Source: Streptomyces sp. NA02950 (GTDB taxonomy: Bacteria; Actinomycetota; Actinomycetes; Streptomycetales; Streptomycetaceae). From it: a stretch of DNA of 64,000 bases. Below the pieces are notes generated by a model. It searched no databases. It was not told where the DNA came from and was given only the letters and a program-made list of their open reading frames with translations. Positions 44,728 through 54,180 of this stretch are shown piece by piece (position 1 is the stretch's first letter; every line of letters starts with the position of its first letter). The stretch is from assembly GCF_013364155.1 (NCBI RefSeq), contig NZ_CP054916.1, forward strand, positions 3,158,501-3,222,500. Reading direction: 5' to 3'. Made by a program: the position numbers and the translations under genes.

Positions 44728-45725
44728 AGCTCGTCCTCCTCCTTCCTGAGGGCGATACGGAGGTAGGAGGAGGTCAGGACCAGCAGGATCAGGATGGTGA
44801 GCAGCGAGATCGCGGCGCCCATCCCGTAGTGCTGGTTGCCGACGCCCTCGATGAAGGCGTACACGGGAAGGGTTTCGGTGAGCCGGTCGGGACCGCCCTC
44901 GTTGATCGCGAACACCTGCGGGAACGCCTTGAAGACCCAGATGACTTCGAGGAAGACCGTGGCGAGCAGGAACGGCTTGAGGAAGGGCAGGGTCACCGAG
45001 GTGAAGCCGCGCCAGGCCCCCGCGCCGTCGAGCGCGGCCGCCTCGTACAGCTCCTTCGGGATGGTGGTGGTGGCCGCGTAGAGGTTGAGCGCCACGAAGG
45101 GGATCGACTGCCAGACGATCAGCACGGTGATGACGAAGAAGGTGGAGAACTGGCCGCCGGTCCAGTTGTAGTCGGCCATGGAGTGCCAGCCGAGCCGGTC
45201 CAGCACCCAGTTGACCACTCCGAAGCGGGCCGCGAAGAGCCACTGGAAGACGGTGGTGGCGGCGATCACCGGCATCGCCCAGGCGAGCACCAGCCCGACC
45301 GAGAGCAGCAGCCGCATCCGGGTGCCGAGCCGGGCGAGCAGCAGTCCGATCAGGGTGCCCAGCACCATGATCAGTACGACGTTGACCCCCGTGAAGGCCA
45401 CCGACCGGCCGGTGACCCGCCAGAAGTCCTCGCTGCCCAGCGCCTCGCGGTAGTTGTCGCCCCCGTTCCACTCCGTGAGGTGCTGGATGAGCTGCCGCAT
45501 GTTCAGGTCCTGGAACGACAGCATGCCGTTCTTCACCAGCGGCCAGCCCAGCAGCGCCACGGTGGCGGCCAGCGCGGGCAGGAGCAGCACATAGGGCGCG
45601 GCGGCGGTGAGCCGCCCGCGTCCGGACCGCCCCTCCGGTGGGGCGGTCCGGACCGGTGGTGCCGCTCCCCGGGGGACCCCGGCCGCGGCCGGTCCGGGGT
45701 CCTTGTGTTCGGTCGCTACGGCCAT
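44724..45725 (-). CDS. dasB: Chitobiose/GlcNAc ABC transporter permease DasB
   Basis: The 333-residue MalF-type permease has a Pro/Ala-rich cytoplasmic N-terminus (about 40 residues) and six hydrophobic helices. The EAA loop is ELYEAAALDGAGAWRGFTSV. It starts 4 nt after the dasA stop and overlaps dasC, confirming the operon order dasA-dasB-dasC. Confidence 0.93.
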   Translation of the reverse strand: MAVATEHKDPGPAAAGVPRGAAPPVRTAPPEGRSGRGRLTAAAPYVLLLPALAATVALLGWPLVKNGMLSFQDLNMRQLIQHLTEWNGGDNYREALGSEDFWRVTGRSVAFTGVNVVLIMVLGTLIGLLLARLGTRMRLLLSVGLVLAWAMPVIAATTVFQWLFAARFGVVNWVLDRLGWHSMADYNWTGGQFSTFFVITVLIVWQSIPFVALNLYAATTTIPKELYEAAALDGAGAWRGFTSVTLPFLKPFLLATVFLEVIWVFKAFPQVFAINEGGPDRLTETLPVYAFIEGVGNQHYGMGAAISLLTILILLVLTSSYLRIALRKEEDEL

Positions 45726-45729
45726 GGAC

Positions 45730-47001
45730 CTACTGCTCCTGGCTGAGGCGCTTGTTCATCTCGTCCTCGACCGACGCGGCGGCGTCCGCGGGCGACTTCC
45801 CCTTGAGCACGGCGGTCATATAGGACTTGACCGGGTTGGGGGCGTTCTCCACCGCGGCCCATTCGGGGATCAGCGGGGTGGTGCCGCCGGTCGCGGCGGC
45901 GGGGGCGGCCGCCTGGGCGGCGGCGTTGCCCTTCAGCCGGTCCTGGAGGGACTCCTTGTTGGGGATCACCCCGCCCTCCTCGGCGAGTTGTCCCTCGAAG
46001 GTGTTGTTCAGCGCGATCTTCAGGAACTCCTTGGCCAGTTCCTGCTTTTCGCTGGCCGCGGCGACGGCCAGGTTGGAGCCGCCGAGGAAGACGCCCTCCG
46101 GCTTGCCCGCGGTCTCACCGGGGATGGTGAAGTAGCCGATGTCCTTCTCGATCTTCGGATTGGCCTTGACGGCGATGGCCGCCTCCCAGCCCATACCGAT
46201 GAAGGCGCCGGTCTTCCCCTTGGCGAACACCTCGCCCTGCTGCGGGGTGGCCTCGTCCTTGTTCTTGGGCGCCTTGCTGAAGGACTGGTACTGCTTGTAG
46301 ATGTCCATGGCCTTGGCGACCTTGGCGTCGGCGAGGTTGGAGACCCAGTGGCCGCCTTCCTTCTTCACCAGGTCGGCGCCGGTGCCGATGGTCAGCCCGT
46401 CGAAGAAGTACCAGTTCTGACCCGGCAGATAGAGCGGTTCGGCGTCGGTCTTCTTACGGATGGTGTCCAGGTCCTCGAAGAATTCGGCACGGGTCTTCGG
46501 AGTGCTCTTCAGACCCGCCTCGGCCCAGATCTTCTTGTTGTAGAGGACAACGCGGTTGGCCGCGTACCAGGGGGCGGCGTACTGCTTGCCGTCGTACACC
46601 GCCGACTTGTTCAGCGACGGGGACCAGTCGGCGCCGATCGACTCCTTGAGGTCGCCCAGTTCGGCCAGGCCGCCGGTGCGGGCGTAGGAGGGGGTCTGGG
46701 TGTTGCCGATCTCCAGGACGTCCGGCGGATCGGACTCCGAGAGCGCGGTGGTCACCTTCTGCTGGATGCCGTTCCACTGCTGGATCTCCAGCTTCAAAGT
46801 GGCGCCGGTCTTCTTCTCGAAAGCGGCCTTGACATCCTTCGTCCAGCCGTCCGGAGTGGATCCGTCCATCGCCCAGACGGTCAGCGTCTCGCCCTTGAAA
46901 CCGTCCGCTCCGGTCTTGTTGTCGTCGTCGCCGGACCCGCAGGCCGCGACGCTCACCAGCATTGCCGCGACACCCGTCGCCGCTATGAGCCCACGCTTCA
47001 C
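45730..47001 (-). CDS. dasA: Chitobiose-binding lipoprotein DasA
   Basis: This 423-residue family-1 solute-binding lipoprotein has a lipobox (LVSVAAC), followed by ETLTVWAMDGSTPDGW and DPPDVLEIGNTQTPSYARTGG. It captures N,N'-diacetylchitobiose outside the cell and is the first gene of the operon dasABC-GH3-SIS. GAGGAG precedes the GTG. The dre sites lie 34-73 nt upstream, so DasR represses it until glucosamine-6-phosphate accumulates; that rule comes from S. coelicolor work. Confidence 0.95.
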   Translation of the reverse strand: MKRGLIAATGVAAMLVSVAACGSGDDDNKTGADGFKGETLTVWAMDGSTPDGWTKDVKAAFEKKTGATLKLEIQQWNGIQQKVTTALSESDPPDVLEIGNTQTPSYARTGGLAELGDLKESIGADWSPSLNKSAVYDGKQYAAPWYAANRVVLYNKKIWAEAGLKSTPKTRAEFFEDLDTIRKKTDAEPLYLPGQNWYFFDGLTIGTGADLVKKEGGHWVSNLADAKVAKAMDIYKQYQSFSKAPKNKDEATPQQGEVFAKGKTGAFIGMGWEAAIAVKANPKIEKDIGYFTIPGETAGKPEGVFLGGSNLAVAAASEKQELAKEFLKIALNNTFEGQLAEEGGVIPNKESLQDRLKGNAAAQAAAPAAATGGTTPLIPEWAAVENAPNPVKSYMTAVLKGKSPADAAASVEDEMNKRLSQEQ

Positions 47002-47034
47002 AGCACTCTCCTCAAAGGACCGGATGAGAGGTTT

Positions 47035-48029
<995 letters not shown>

Positions 48030-48035
48030 GCCGGC

Positions 48036-48060
48036 CCGCCCCGTACGCCGTACGGGGCGG
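48036..48060 (+). terminator. Hairpin terminator after dasR
   Basis: A near-perfect palindrome CCGCCCCGTACG-C-CGTACGGGGCGG (a realistic stem of about 9 bp with a 7-nt loop) starts 7 nt after the dasR stop. Confidence 0.8.
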
Positions 48061-48268
48061 CTCCGGGCGCCGTGGGGGAGCGGTCCCGGACGCCGCGGCG
48101 GGCGGCCGAGTCGCGGACGAGGCCACTTCTTTCTCATACCGATATGCGGACGGGTAGTGACTGCCGCCACGCTGCGGGCTTAGATTTCCTGCGCATTACA
48201 TACATGATCAGCGTGAGCGATCAGTCATAGACGCAGGTGATGAGCCGAGAGGACGGGAGCCCGCCACC

Positions 48269-48529
48269 ATGTCCGACACATCCGCTTCACCCGGCAGGAG
48301 ACCGGCGATCACGCCGACCCGCGTGGTGGTCGCCTTCTGTCTGATCGCGCCCTTCGTGGCCATGCTCTGGGTCGGTTCGTACGCCAAGATCGAGCCCACC
48401 GTCATGGGCATCCCGTTCTTCTACTGGTACCAGATGCTCTGGGTGCCGATCTCGGCCGTGCTGACCTCGGTCGCCTATGTACTGATCCGGCGTGAGCGGC
48501 GGGCGCGCAAGGAAGGCGGATCGGCATGA
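48269..48529 (+). CDS. DUF3311 small membrane protein, partner of the symporter
   Basis: The 86-residue protein has two hydrophobic helices (VVVAFCLIAPFVAMLWVGSY; GIPFFYWYQMLWVPISAVLTSV). DUF3311 proteins regularly precede sodium-solute symporters and are thought to be small subunits. Its stop overlaps the symporter ATG (ATGA), so translation is coupled. Confidence 0.9.
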   Translation: MSDTSASPGRRPAITPTRVVVAFCLIAPFVAMLWVGSYAKIEPTVMGIPFFYWYQMLWVPISAVLTSVAYVLIRRERRARKEGGSA

Positions 48530-50169
48530 AAGACGGTGTGAACGGCGTCGCTCTGGCCGTTTTCCTGCTCTTCTTCCTGGCCGTCACGGTCATGGGGTTC
48601 CTGGCCGCGCGCTGGCGGGCCGCGGAGAACGCGAACAACCTCGACGAATGGGGTCTCGGCGGCCGCAGCTTCGGCACCTGGATCACCTGGTTCCTGCTCG
48701 GCGGCGATCTCTACACCGCGTACACCTTCGTCGCCGTCCCGGCGGCGATCTACGCGGCCGGCGCCTCCGGGTTCTTCGCGGTGCCGTACACCATCCTCGT
48801 CTACCCGCTGATCTTCACCTTCCTGCCCCGGCTGTGGTCGGTGTCGCACAAGCACGGGTACGTCACCACCTCGGACTTCGTCCGCGGCCGGTTCGGCTCC
48901 AAGGGGCTGTCGCTGGCCGTCGCGGTCACCGGCATCCTCGCGACCATGCCGTACATCGCCCTCCAGCTCGTCGGTATCCAGGCGGTGCTGGACGTGATGG
49001 GCGTCGGCGGCGGCGAGAACACCAACTGGTTCATCAAGGACCTGCCGCTGCTGATCGCCTTCGGTGTGCTCGCGGCGTACACCTACTCCTCCGGGCTGCG
49101 CGCCCCCGCGCTGATCGCCTTCGTCAAGGACACCCTGATCTACATCGTCATCGCGGTGGCGATCATCTACATCCCGATCAAACTGGGTGGTTTCGACGAC
49201 ATCTTCGCGAAGGCGGGCGACGCCCTCTCGCAGAAGAACCCGACCACCAAGGCGCCCAAGGGCGCACTGGCCAGCGGTGAGAAACAGCAATGGGCGTACG
49301 CGACCCTGGCCCTCGGGTCGGCCCTCGCGCTGTTCATGTATCCGCACTCGATCACCGCGACGCTCTCCAGCCGCAGCCGCGAGGTGATCCGCCGCAACAC
49401 CACGATCCTGCCGCTGTACTCGCTGATGCTCGGACTGCTGGCACTGCTGGGCTTCATGGCCATCGCGGCCGGGGTGGAGGTGGACAACGGCCAGCTGGCC
49501 ATTCCGCAGCTGTTCGAGAACATGTTCCCCGACTGGTTCGCGGGCGTGGCCTTCGCCGCCATCGGCATCGGCGCGCTGGTCCCGGCGGCCATCATGTCGA
49601 TCGCCGCGGCGAACCTGTTCACCCGCAACATCTACAAGGACTTCCTCAAGCCGGACGCCACACCCGAGCAGGAGACCAAGATCTCCAAGCTGGTCTCGCT
49701 GATGGTGAAGGTCGGTGCGCTGATCTTCGTCCTGACGATGGACAAGACGGTCGCGATCAACTTCCAGCTGCTGGGCGGCATCTGGATCCTCCAGACCTTC
49801 CCGGCCCTGGTGGGCGGTCTGTTCACCCGCTGGTTCCACCGCTGGGCGCTGCTGGCGGGCTGGGCGGTCGGCATGATCTACGGCACGGCCGTGGCGTACG
49901 GCGTGCCCAGCCCCACCAACCCGAGCCAGAAGCACTTCGGCGGCCCCTCGGACGAGATCCCGGGCCTCGGCGAGATCGGCTACATCGGTCTCACCGCGTT
50001 CGTCCTCAACGTGGTGGTCACCGTGGCCCTGACGGTGATCCTGCGGGCGGTGAAGGCGCCGGACGGCGTGGACGAGACCTCCCCGTCCGACTACCGCGCG
50101 GACGCGGGCGACCCGGGCGTCGAGGTCGAGCTGCCCCCGGCGACGGCGGGCGCCCCCGGCGGACACTGA
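48526..50169 (+). CDS. Sodium:solute symporter (SSS, monocarboxylate MctC-like)
   Basis: The 547-residue transporter has about 13 helices and SSS family segments (GLGGRSFGTWITWFLLGGDL; PYTILVYPLIFTFLPRLW; MYPHSITATLSSRSREVIRRN). It probably co-transports a monocarboxylate such as acetate, propionate or pyruvate with sodium. A strong terminator with a T-run follows. Confidence 0.9.
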   Translation: MKDGVNGVALAVFLLFFLAVTVMGFLAARWRAAENANNLDEWGLGGRSFGTWITWFLLGGDLYTAYTFVAVPAAIYAAGASGFFAVPYTILVYPLIFTFLPRLWSVSHKHGYVTTSDFVRGRFGSKGLSLAVAVTGILATMPYIALQLVGIQAVLDVMGVGGGENTNWFIKDLPLLIAFGVLAAYTYSSGLRAPALIAFVKDTLIYIVIAVAIIYIPIKLGGFDDIFAKAGDALSQKNPTTKAPKGALASGEKQQWAYATLALGSALALFMYPHSITATLSSRSREVIRRNTTILPLYSLMLGLLALLGFMAIAAGVEVDNGQLAIPQLFENMFPDWFAGVAFAAIGIGALVPAAIMSIAAANLFTRNIYKDFLKPDATPEQETKISKLVSLMVKVGALIFVLTMDKTVAINFQLLGGIWILQTFPALVGGLFTRWFHRWALLAGWAVGMIYGTAVAYGVPSPTNPSQKHFGGPSDEIPGLGEIGYIGLTAFVLNVVVTVALTVILRAVKAPDGVDETSPSDYRADAGDPGVEVELPPATAGAPGGH

Positions 50170-50187
50170 CCCTCACCCCGTCCCCAC

Positions 50188-50226
50188 GGGCCGCCGCCTC
50201 CCCTCGCGGGAGGCGGCGGCCCTTTT
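50188..50226 (+). terminator. Rho-independent terminator after the symporter
   Basis: A 15-bp perfect stem GGGCCGCCGCCTCCC / GGGAGGCGGCGGCCC has a 5-nt loop, then TTTT. Confidence 0.92.
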
Positions 50227-50242
50227 GTGCCCTTTGTGCGCC

Positions 50243-50475
50243 GTCGGACACCTCGCACGCGACGACCCGCGCGCGGCACCCCAGATCCGCCGGCTCCGCC
50301 ACCCACGCGGCGGCGCCGTCGGCCTCCAGGCCCCGGCGGCTGAACAGCAGCAGGTCGCGCGCGCCGTGGGTGGCGGCGAGACGGCGGGCGGACAACGCGC
50401 CCGGACCACCCGTGCCACCGGTGACCACCACCGTGCCCTCCGGGCCCAGGGGCGCCGGAACGGTGAGCAGGGGCC
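50243..50475 (-). pseudogene. Relic of a modular polyketide synthase ketoreductase domain
   Basis: The minus strand encodes about 77 residues that read as the beginning of a PKS KR domain: PLLTVPAPLGPEGTVVVTGG, then GTGGPGALSARRL, DLLLFSRRGLEADGAAAWV and a RVVACEVSD end. The order and spacing match the cofactor-binding half of KR domains (GTVLVTGGTGGLGALVAR is typical; here Pro replaces Leu). The catalytic Lys-Ser-Tyr-Asn part is absent: similarity stops at the symporter terminator. No other PKS domain was found nearby. Confidence 0.7.
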
Positions 50476-50614
50476 GGTCAGTGGAGCGGCTTCGGACCCA
50501 CGGCGGCGACCGCGAACAGCGTCCGCGGTGCCCTGGGGCCACCTGCTGTCCGGGGAACCCGGAGGGGCACGGATCGGGGTGCCGGGCGGCGGTGAGGTCG
50601 GGCACACTGCGGAC

Positions 50615-51115
50615 ATGGACATCACGGTGCGGCGGGCGCGGGACGAGGAACTGGACGAGGTCGGGGAGATGACCACGGCGGTGTACCTCGACGACGGCCT
50701 GCTCGACTTCGGGGCCGAGGACCCCTACCTGCACGATCTGCGGGACGCCCGGCGGCGGGCCGCGGAGTCCGACGTGCTGGTCGCCGTGGATTCCTCCGGC
50801 GGAACGGTGCTGGGAGCCCTGGCCTTCTCCGCGTACGGCGCTCCGTACGCCCAGCAGGCCCGGCCCGGCGAGGGCGAGTTCCGGATGCTCGCGGTGCGGC
50901 CCGGGGCCCGGCGGCGCGGGGTGGCGGAGGCGCTGGTGCGCGCGTGTCTGGACAGGGCGCGGGAGCGGGGGCTCCAGGGGATCGTGATATCCAGCCACCC
51001 GAGGATGACCGCCGCCCACCGGCTCTACGGGCGGCTGGGCTTCGTCCGCGCCCCGGAGCGGGACTGGGAGCCGGTGCCGGGGATAGGGATCTGGGCGTTC
51101 ACCGTGGCGCTGTAG
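50615..51115 (+). CDS. GNAT N-acetyltransferase
   Basis: The 166-residue GNAT protein has EFRMLAVRPGARRRGVAEALV as the acetyl-CoA site and HRLYGRLGFVRAPERDW near the end. Its substrate is unknown. The ATG is 6 nt after CACACT and has no ribosome site, suggesting a leaderless mRNA. It ends 7 nt before the stop of the convergent kinase gene. Confidence 0.85.
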   Translation: MDITVRRARDEELDEVGEMTTAVYLDDGLLDFGAEDPYLHDLRDARRRAAESDVLVAVDSSGGTVLGALAFSAYGAPYAQQARPGEGEFRMLAVRPGARRRGVAEALVRACLDRARERGLQGIVISSHPRMTAAHRLYGRLGFVRAPERDWEPVPGIGIWAFTVAL

Positions 51116-51122
51116 CCCGCCG

Positions 51123-52580
51123 TCAGCCCAGCCAGCCGCGGTCGCGCAGGGCGGCGGTGAAGGCGGCGTAGGAGTCCTCCAGCGCCCCGCGTTCCTTCTG
51201 GTGCGGTTCGATGTCCCGCCCGGTGCGGACCATCGCGGCGGCGGCCGTCGCGAGATCGGGGTGGAGGGTGCCGGAGGCGGCCAGCAGGGCGGCGCCGAAG
51301 GCGGTTTCGGCGTGGTCGGCGACGCGCAGCGGGCGGCCGAGGACGGTGGCGCGGATCCGGGTCCACAGCGGGCTGCGGCTGCCGCCGCCCGCCGCCCACA
51401 GCGGTCCCTCGACCGCCACGCCCAGCTCCCGCACCCGGTCCAGCGCCAGGCGCTCCAGGAAGGCGACGCCCTCCAGCGCGGCGCGGTGGCGGTCGGCGTC
51501 GTCGTCCGGGGTGCCGTGGACGAAGCCGCGGGCCGCGCCGCTGACGAACGGGAAGCGCTCGCCCTCGCGGCGCAGCGGATAGGCGATCACGGAGGCCGGG
51601 CCGCGGTCGGCGGCGGCCCGGTCGAGCGCGGGCAGCCGGTCGGCCGGGACCCGGGCGAGCGCCTCGCCGCCGGTGTTGGAGGCGCCGCCGGGCAGCCACC
51701 AGCCGTCGGGGTGGCGGTGGCTGTAGAGCGCTCCGGACGGATCGGTGACCAGCTCGCGGGTGACGCCCTTGAGGACGTAGGTGGTGCCCAGGATTCCGGC
51801 GAACTGGCCCGGCCGCACCGCGCCGGTGGCGAGCTGTCCGGCGCAGCCGTCGGTCATCCCGAGCCGGACCGCGCATCCGGCGGGCAGTCCGGTCTCCGCC
51901 GCGGCCTCCGGGCAGACGGTGCCGACGGCGGTGGCCGGTGCCTGGACCGGCGGCAGCCAGCCGCCGGGGACGCCGAGGGCGCCGAGGACCTCGTCCGGCC
52001 AGCCGCCCTCGCGCGGGTCGTAGCCGCTCTTGAGCGCGTGGCTCCAGTCGGTGGCCACCGGCGCCCCGGTCAGCCGGTGGCCGATGAGATCGGGGGTGTG
52101 GCGGATGTGCCGGGTCCGGCCGCTCCCGCGGCCGGAGTCGTCCGCCAGCCAGGCGATCCGGCCCAGCGCGGCGGTCGGGCCGACGGAGAGGCCGAGTGCC
52201 CGCCAGCGGTCGGCGCCGAGCTCCTGGGCGCGGGCGTTGAGCGCGGCCGCGCGGCGGTCGTCGTACATCAGGGCCGGACCGGTCGGCTCCCCCGCGCCGT
52301 CCACGGGGACGATCGTGCCGGAGGTGGCGGAGGTGGCGACCGCCACCACTTCCCGGCCGCCCGCGGGGAGCGCTCCGGTGGCCTGGCGCAGGGCCGAGGC
52401 GACCGCTGGCCACCAGGACCCGGCCGGCTGTTCGCTGTGGCCGCCCGGGCCGCGGTGCGGCGTCGGCAGGGCCGCGCGGCCCTCCGCCCGTACCCGGCCG
52501 TCCGCGTCGACGCACAGCACCCGTACCGCCGCCGTGGCGATGTCGATCCCGGCGACCACCTCACCCAGAACATCATGCAT
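51123..52580 (-). CDS. FGGY-family carbohydrate kinase (first of two)
   Basis: The 485-residue kinase has phosphate-1 motif VAGIDIATAAVRVLCVDADG, phosphate-2/adenosine motifs ILGTTYVLKGVTREL and WAAGGGSRSPLW, and the catalytic Asp in LGMTDGCAGQ. It phosphorylates a sugar or polyol; the substrate is not predictable. It is transcribed in the same direction as the DeoR and phosphatase genes. A candidate operator directly precedes its start, and TAATTT lies 6 nt before the ATG, so it may also have its own leaderless promoter. Confidence 0.88.
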   Translation of the reverse strand: MHDVLGEVVAGIDIATAAVRVLCVDADGRVRAEGRAALPTPHRGPGGHSEQPAGSWWPAVASALRQATGALPAGGREVVAVATSATSGTIVPVDGAGEPTGPALMYDDRRAAALNARAQELGADRWRALGLSVGPTAALGRIAWLADDSGRGSGRTRHIRHTPDLIGHRLTGAPVATDWSHALKSGYDPREGGWPDEVLGALGVPGGWLPPVQAPATAVGTVCPEAAAETGLPAGCAVRLGMTDGCAGQLATGAVRPGQFAGILGTTYVLKGVTRELVTDPSGALYSHRHPDGWWLPGGASNTGGEALARVPADRLPALDRAAADRGPASVIAYPLRREGERFPFVSGAARGFVHGTPDDDADRHRAALEGVAFLERLALDRVRELGVAVEGPLWAAGGGSRSPLWTRIRATVLGRPLRVADHAETAFGAALLAASGTLHPDLATAAAAMVRTGRDIEPHQKERGALEDSYAAFTAALRDRGWLG

Positions 52581-52596
52581 TCCGTTAAATTAACAT
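52581..52596 (-). promoter_or_regulatory. Candidate DeoR operator at the left kinase start
   Basis: The minus strand reads ATGTTAATTTAACGGA, containing the dyad GTTAA-T-TTAAC directly before the start codon. The half-site ATGTTAA recurs in the divergent control region at 54131. Confidence 0.45.
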
Positions 52597-52644
52597 GAGC
52601 GATGTGATTTCGGGGTGGGCCAGGACCTGGTTGCCGCCTGCGGG

Positions 52645-53445
52645 TCAGGTGGATGTTCCCGCCACCCGGACGTCGGTGCGCTCCCGCAACTCCGTGAGCA
52701 GCGACGGCTCCACGCCCCCGTCCACCACCAGATGGTCGAAGTCGTCCACCGGGCACAGCCGGTGGAGCGCGGTCCGCTTGGTCTTGGAGGCGTCCATCAG
52801 CAGTACCTTGCGGTGCCCCGCGGCCAGCATCGCCCGCTTGACCATCACCACGTCCTGCTCCTGGTGGTAGGTGGTCCGCGCGTCCATGGCAGAGGTGGAC
52901 ACCAGCACCATGTCCACCGAGAGCGCCTCGATGGCCTCCGCGCACGGCACCCCGAGGAAGGAGTCATGGGTGTGCGAGTACTCGCCGCCGAGCCCGATCA
53001 GCCGCGTCTGCGGTACCCCGGCGAAGACCTCCACCACCCGCCGCGCGTTGGTCACCACGGTCAGCGGGGCGGCCGCCACCAGCAGCCGGGCCAGCGCGAG
53101 CGCGCTCGTGGAGTCGTCCAGCATCACCGACATCCCGGGCTCGACCAGCTCCGCGGCGGCGGCCGCGACCGCCTCCTTCTCGGCCCGGTTGACGCCCATC
53201 CGGTAGTCCAGGCTGGATTCGAAGACCGACGAGGGCAGCGCCGAGACCCCGCCCCGGAACTTGCGCACCACCCCGAGCCGGGCCAGTTCGTCGAGGTCCC
53301 GGTGGACCGTCATCAGACTGACGCCGGTCAGCTCGGCCAGTTCCGCGGCGGTGGCGGTGGAGCGTTCGAGCACGTACTCGGTGATGGTCTGCCTGCGGGC
53401 GTCCTGGGAGCGGGCGGAGCCGCCGGAGGTGCCGGTGGAGGTCAT
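52645..53445 (-). CDS. DeoR-family sugar-phosphate-responsive regulator
   Basis: The 266-residue protein has an N-terminal DeoR HTH (ATAAELAELTGVSLMTVHRD, LARLGVVRKFRGGVS). A DeoRC isomerase-like ligand domain follows (VMLDDSTSALALARLL, VVTNARRVVEVF, VVDGGVEPSLL). It should respond to a phosphorylated sugar produced by the adjacent kinases. Its ATG overlaps the stop of the phosphatase gene (ATGA). Confidence 0.9.
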   Translation of the reverse strand: MTSTGTSGGSARSQDARRQTITEYVLERSTATAAELAELTGVSLMTVHRDLDELARLGVVRKFRGGVSALPSSVFESSLDYRMGVNRAEKEAVAAAAAELVEPGMSVMLDDSTSALALARLLVAAAPLTVVTNARRVVEVFAGVPQTRLIGLGGEYSHTHDSFLGVPCAEAIEALSVDMVLVSTSAMDARTTYHQEQDVVMVKRAMLAAGHRKVLLMDASKTKRTALHRLCPVDDFDHLVVDGGVEPSLLTELRERTDVRVAGTST

Positions 53446-54086
53446 GCCGGGGATTCTTCCGTACCGCCCGCGGGGCCGCGCCCGGTGGGGACGTTCAGCG
53501 AGCGCAGTGCCGCACGGTCCCCGGTCAGCTCGATCTCGGTCACCGCCGCGTTGTCCAGCCGCGGAAAGACCTCGCGGTAGCGGCCGGGGCGGATACCGAG
53601 CAGGGCGCACAACGCGGTGCGCAGCAGGGTGTTGTGCGCGACGACGAGGACCGTGCGCCCCGGGTGCGCGGCGGCGAGGGAGCGCAGCGCGGCGGCGGCG
53701 CGCTCCCCCGCCCGGCCGGGCGGCTCCGAGCCGGGGAAGGCGCCGGTCTCGGCGTCCCGCCGGAACGCCCGTACCGCTGCGGGGTCCTCGGCCTCCATCT
53801 CGGCGATGGTGCGGCCCTCGCCCCAGCCGAAGTCGACCTCGCGCAGCTCCTCGACGACCTCGGGCACCAGGCCCAGCGCCTTCGCCGCGGGGGCGGCGGT
53901 CAGCCGGGCGCGGCTCAGCGGGGAGCAGGCGACGGCGTCCGCGCCGCGCTCCGCGGCCCAGCGGGCGAGCGCCGCGGCCTGCCGGTGGCCCCGCTCGGTC
54001 AGGGCCACGTCCGAGATTCCGGCGTAGCGGTTCTCCGCGTGCCAGACGGTCTCGCCGTGGCGCACCAGCAGCAGTCGGGTGGTCAT
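53442..54086 (-). CDS. Histidine phosphatase (phosphoglycerate-mutase-like)
   Basis: The 214-residue protein has the catalytic RHG (LLLVRHGETVWHAENRYAG), the second His in VVAHNTLLRTAL and an acidic residue in REVDFGWGEG. It probably dephosphorylates a sugar phosphate made in this cluster. It is translationally coupled to the DeoR gene, and GGAGG precedes ATG 54086. It is unusual as the first gene of a sugar-kinase operon: kinases and a phosphatase together suggest pathway branching or control of sugar-phosphate stress. Confidence 0.88.
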   Translation of the reverse strand: MTTRLLLVRHGETVWHAENRYAGISDVALTERGHRQAAALARWAAERGADAVACSPLSRARLTAAPAAKALGLVPEVVEELREVDFGWGEGRTIAEMEAEDPAAVRAFRRDAETGAFPGSEPPGRAGERAAAALRSLAAAHPGRTVLVVAHNTLLRTALCALLGIRPGRYREVFPRLDNAAVTEIELTGDRAALRSLNVPTGRGPAGGTEESPA

Positions 54087-54129
54087 TCCGGGCGCCTCCA
54101 CGCGTCGGCCATTGCCTGATCAAGTCTGG

Positions 54130-54147
54130 GATGTTAAATCTAGCATC
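54130..54147. promoter_or_regulatory. Candidate DeoR operator between the divergent sugar operons
   Basis: GATGTTA-AATC-TAGCATC is an imperfect dyad (6 of 7 pairs) in the 94-nt gap between the phosphatase and dehydrogenase genes. It lies 33 nt before the dehydrogenase ATG, so one repressor could control both operons. Confidence 0.5.
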
Positions 54148-54180
54148 GTTCATGTGATGTATCGCCGAAGGAAGGCCCCT

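Noticed and set aside
43897..45471. 524-residue frame upstream-extending dasC
   Set aside because: The upstream part is out of frame with the obvious permease dasB. The true dasC starts at the GTG overlapping the dasB stop.
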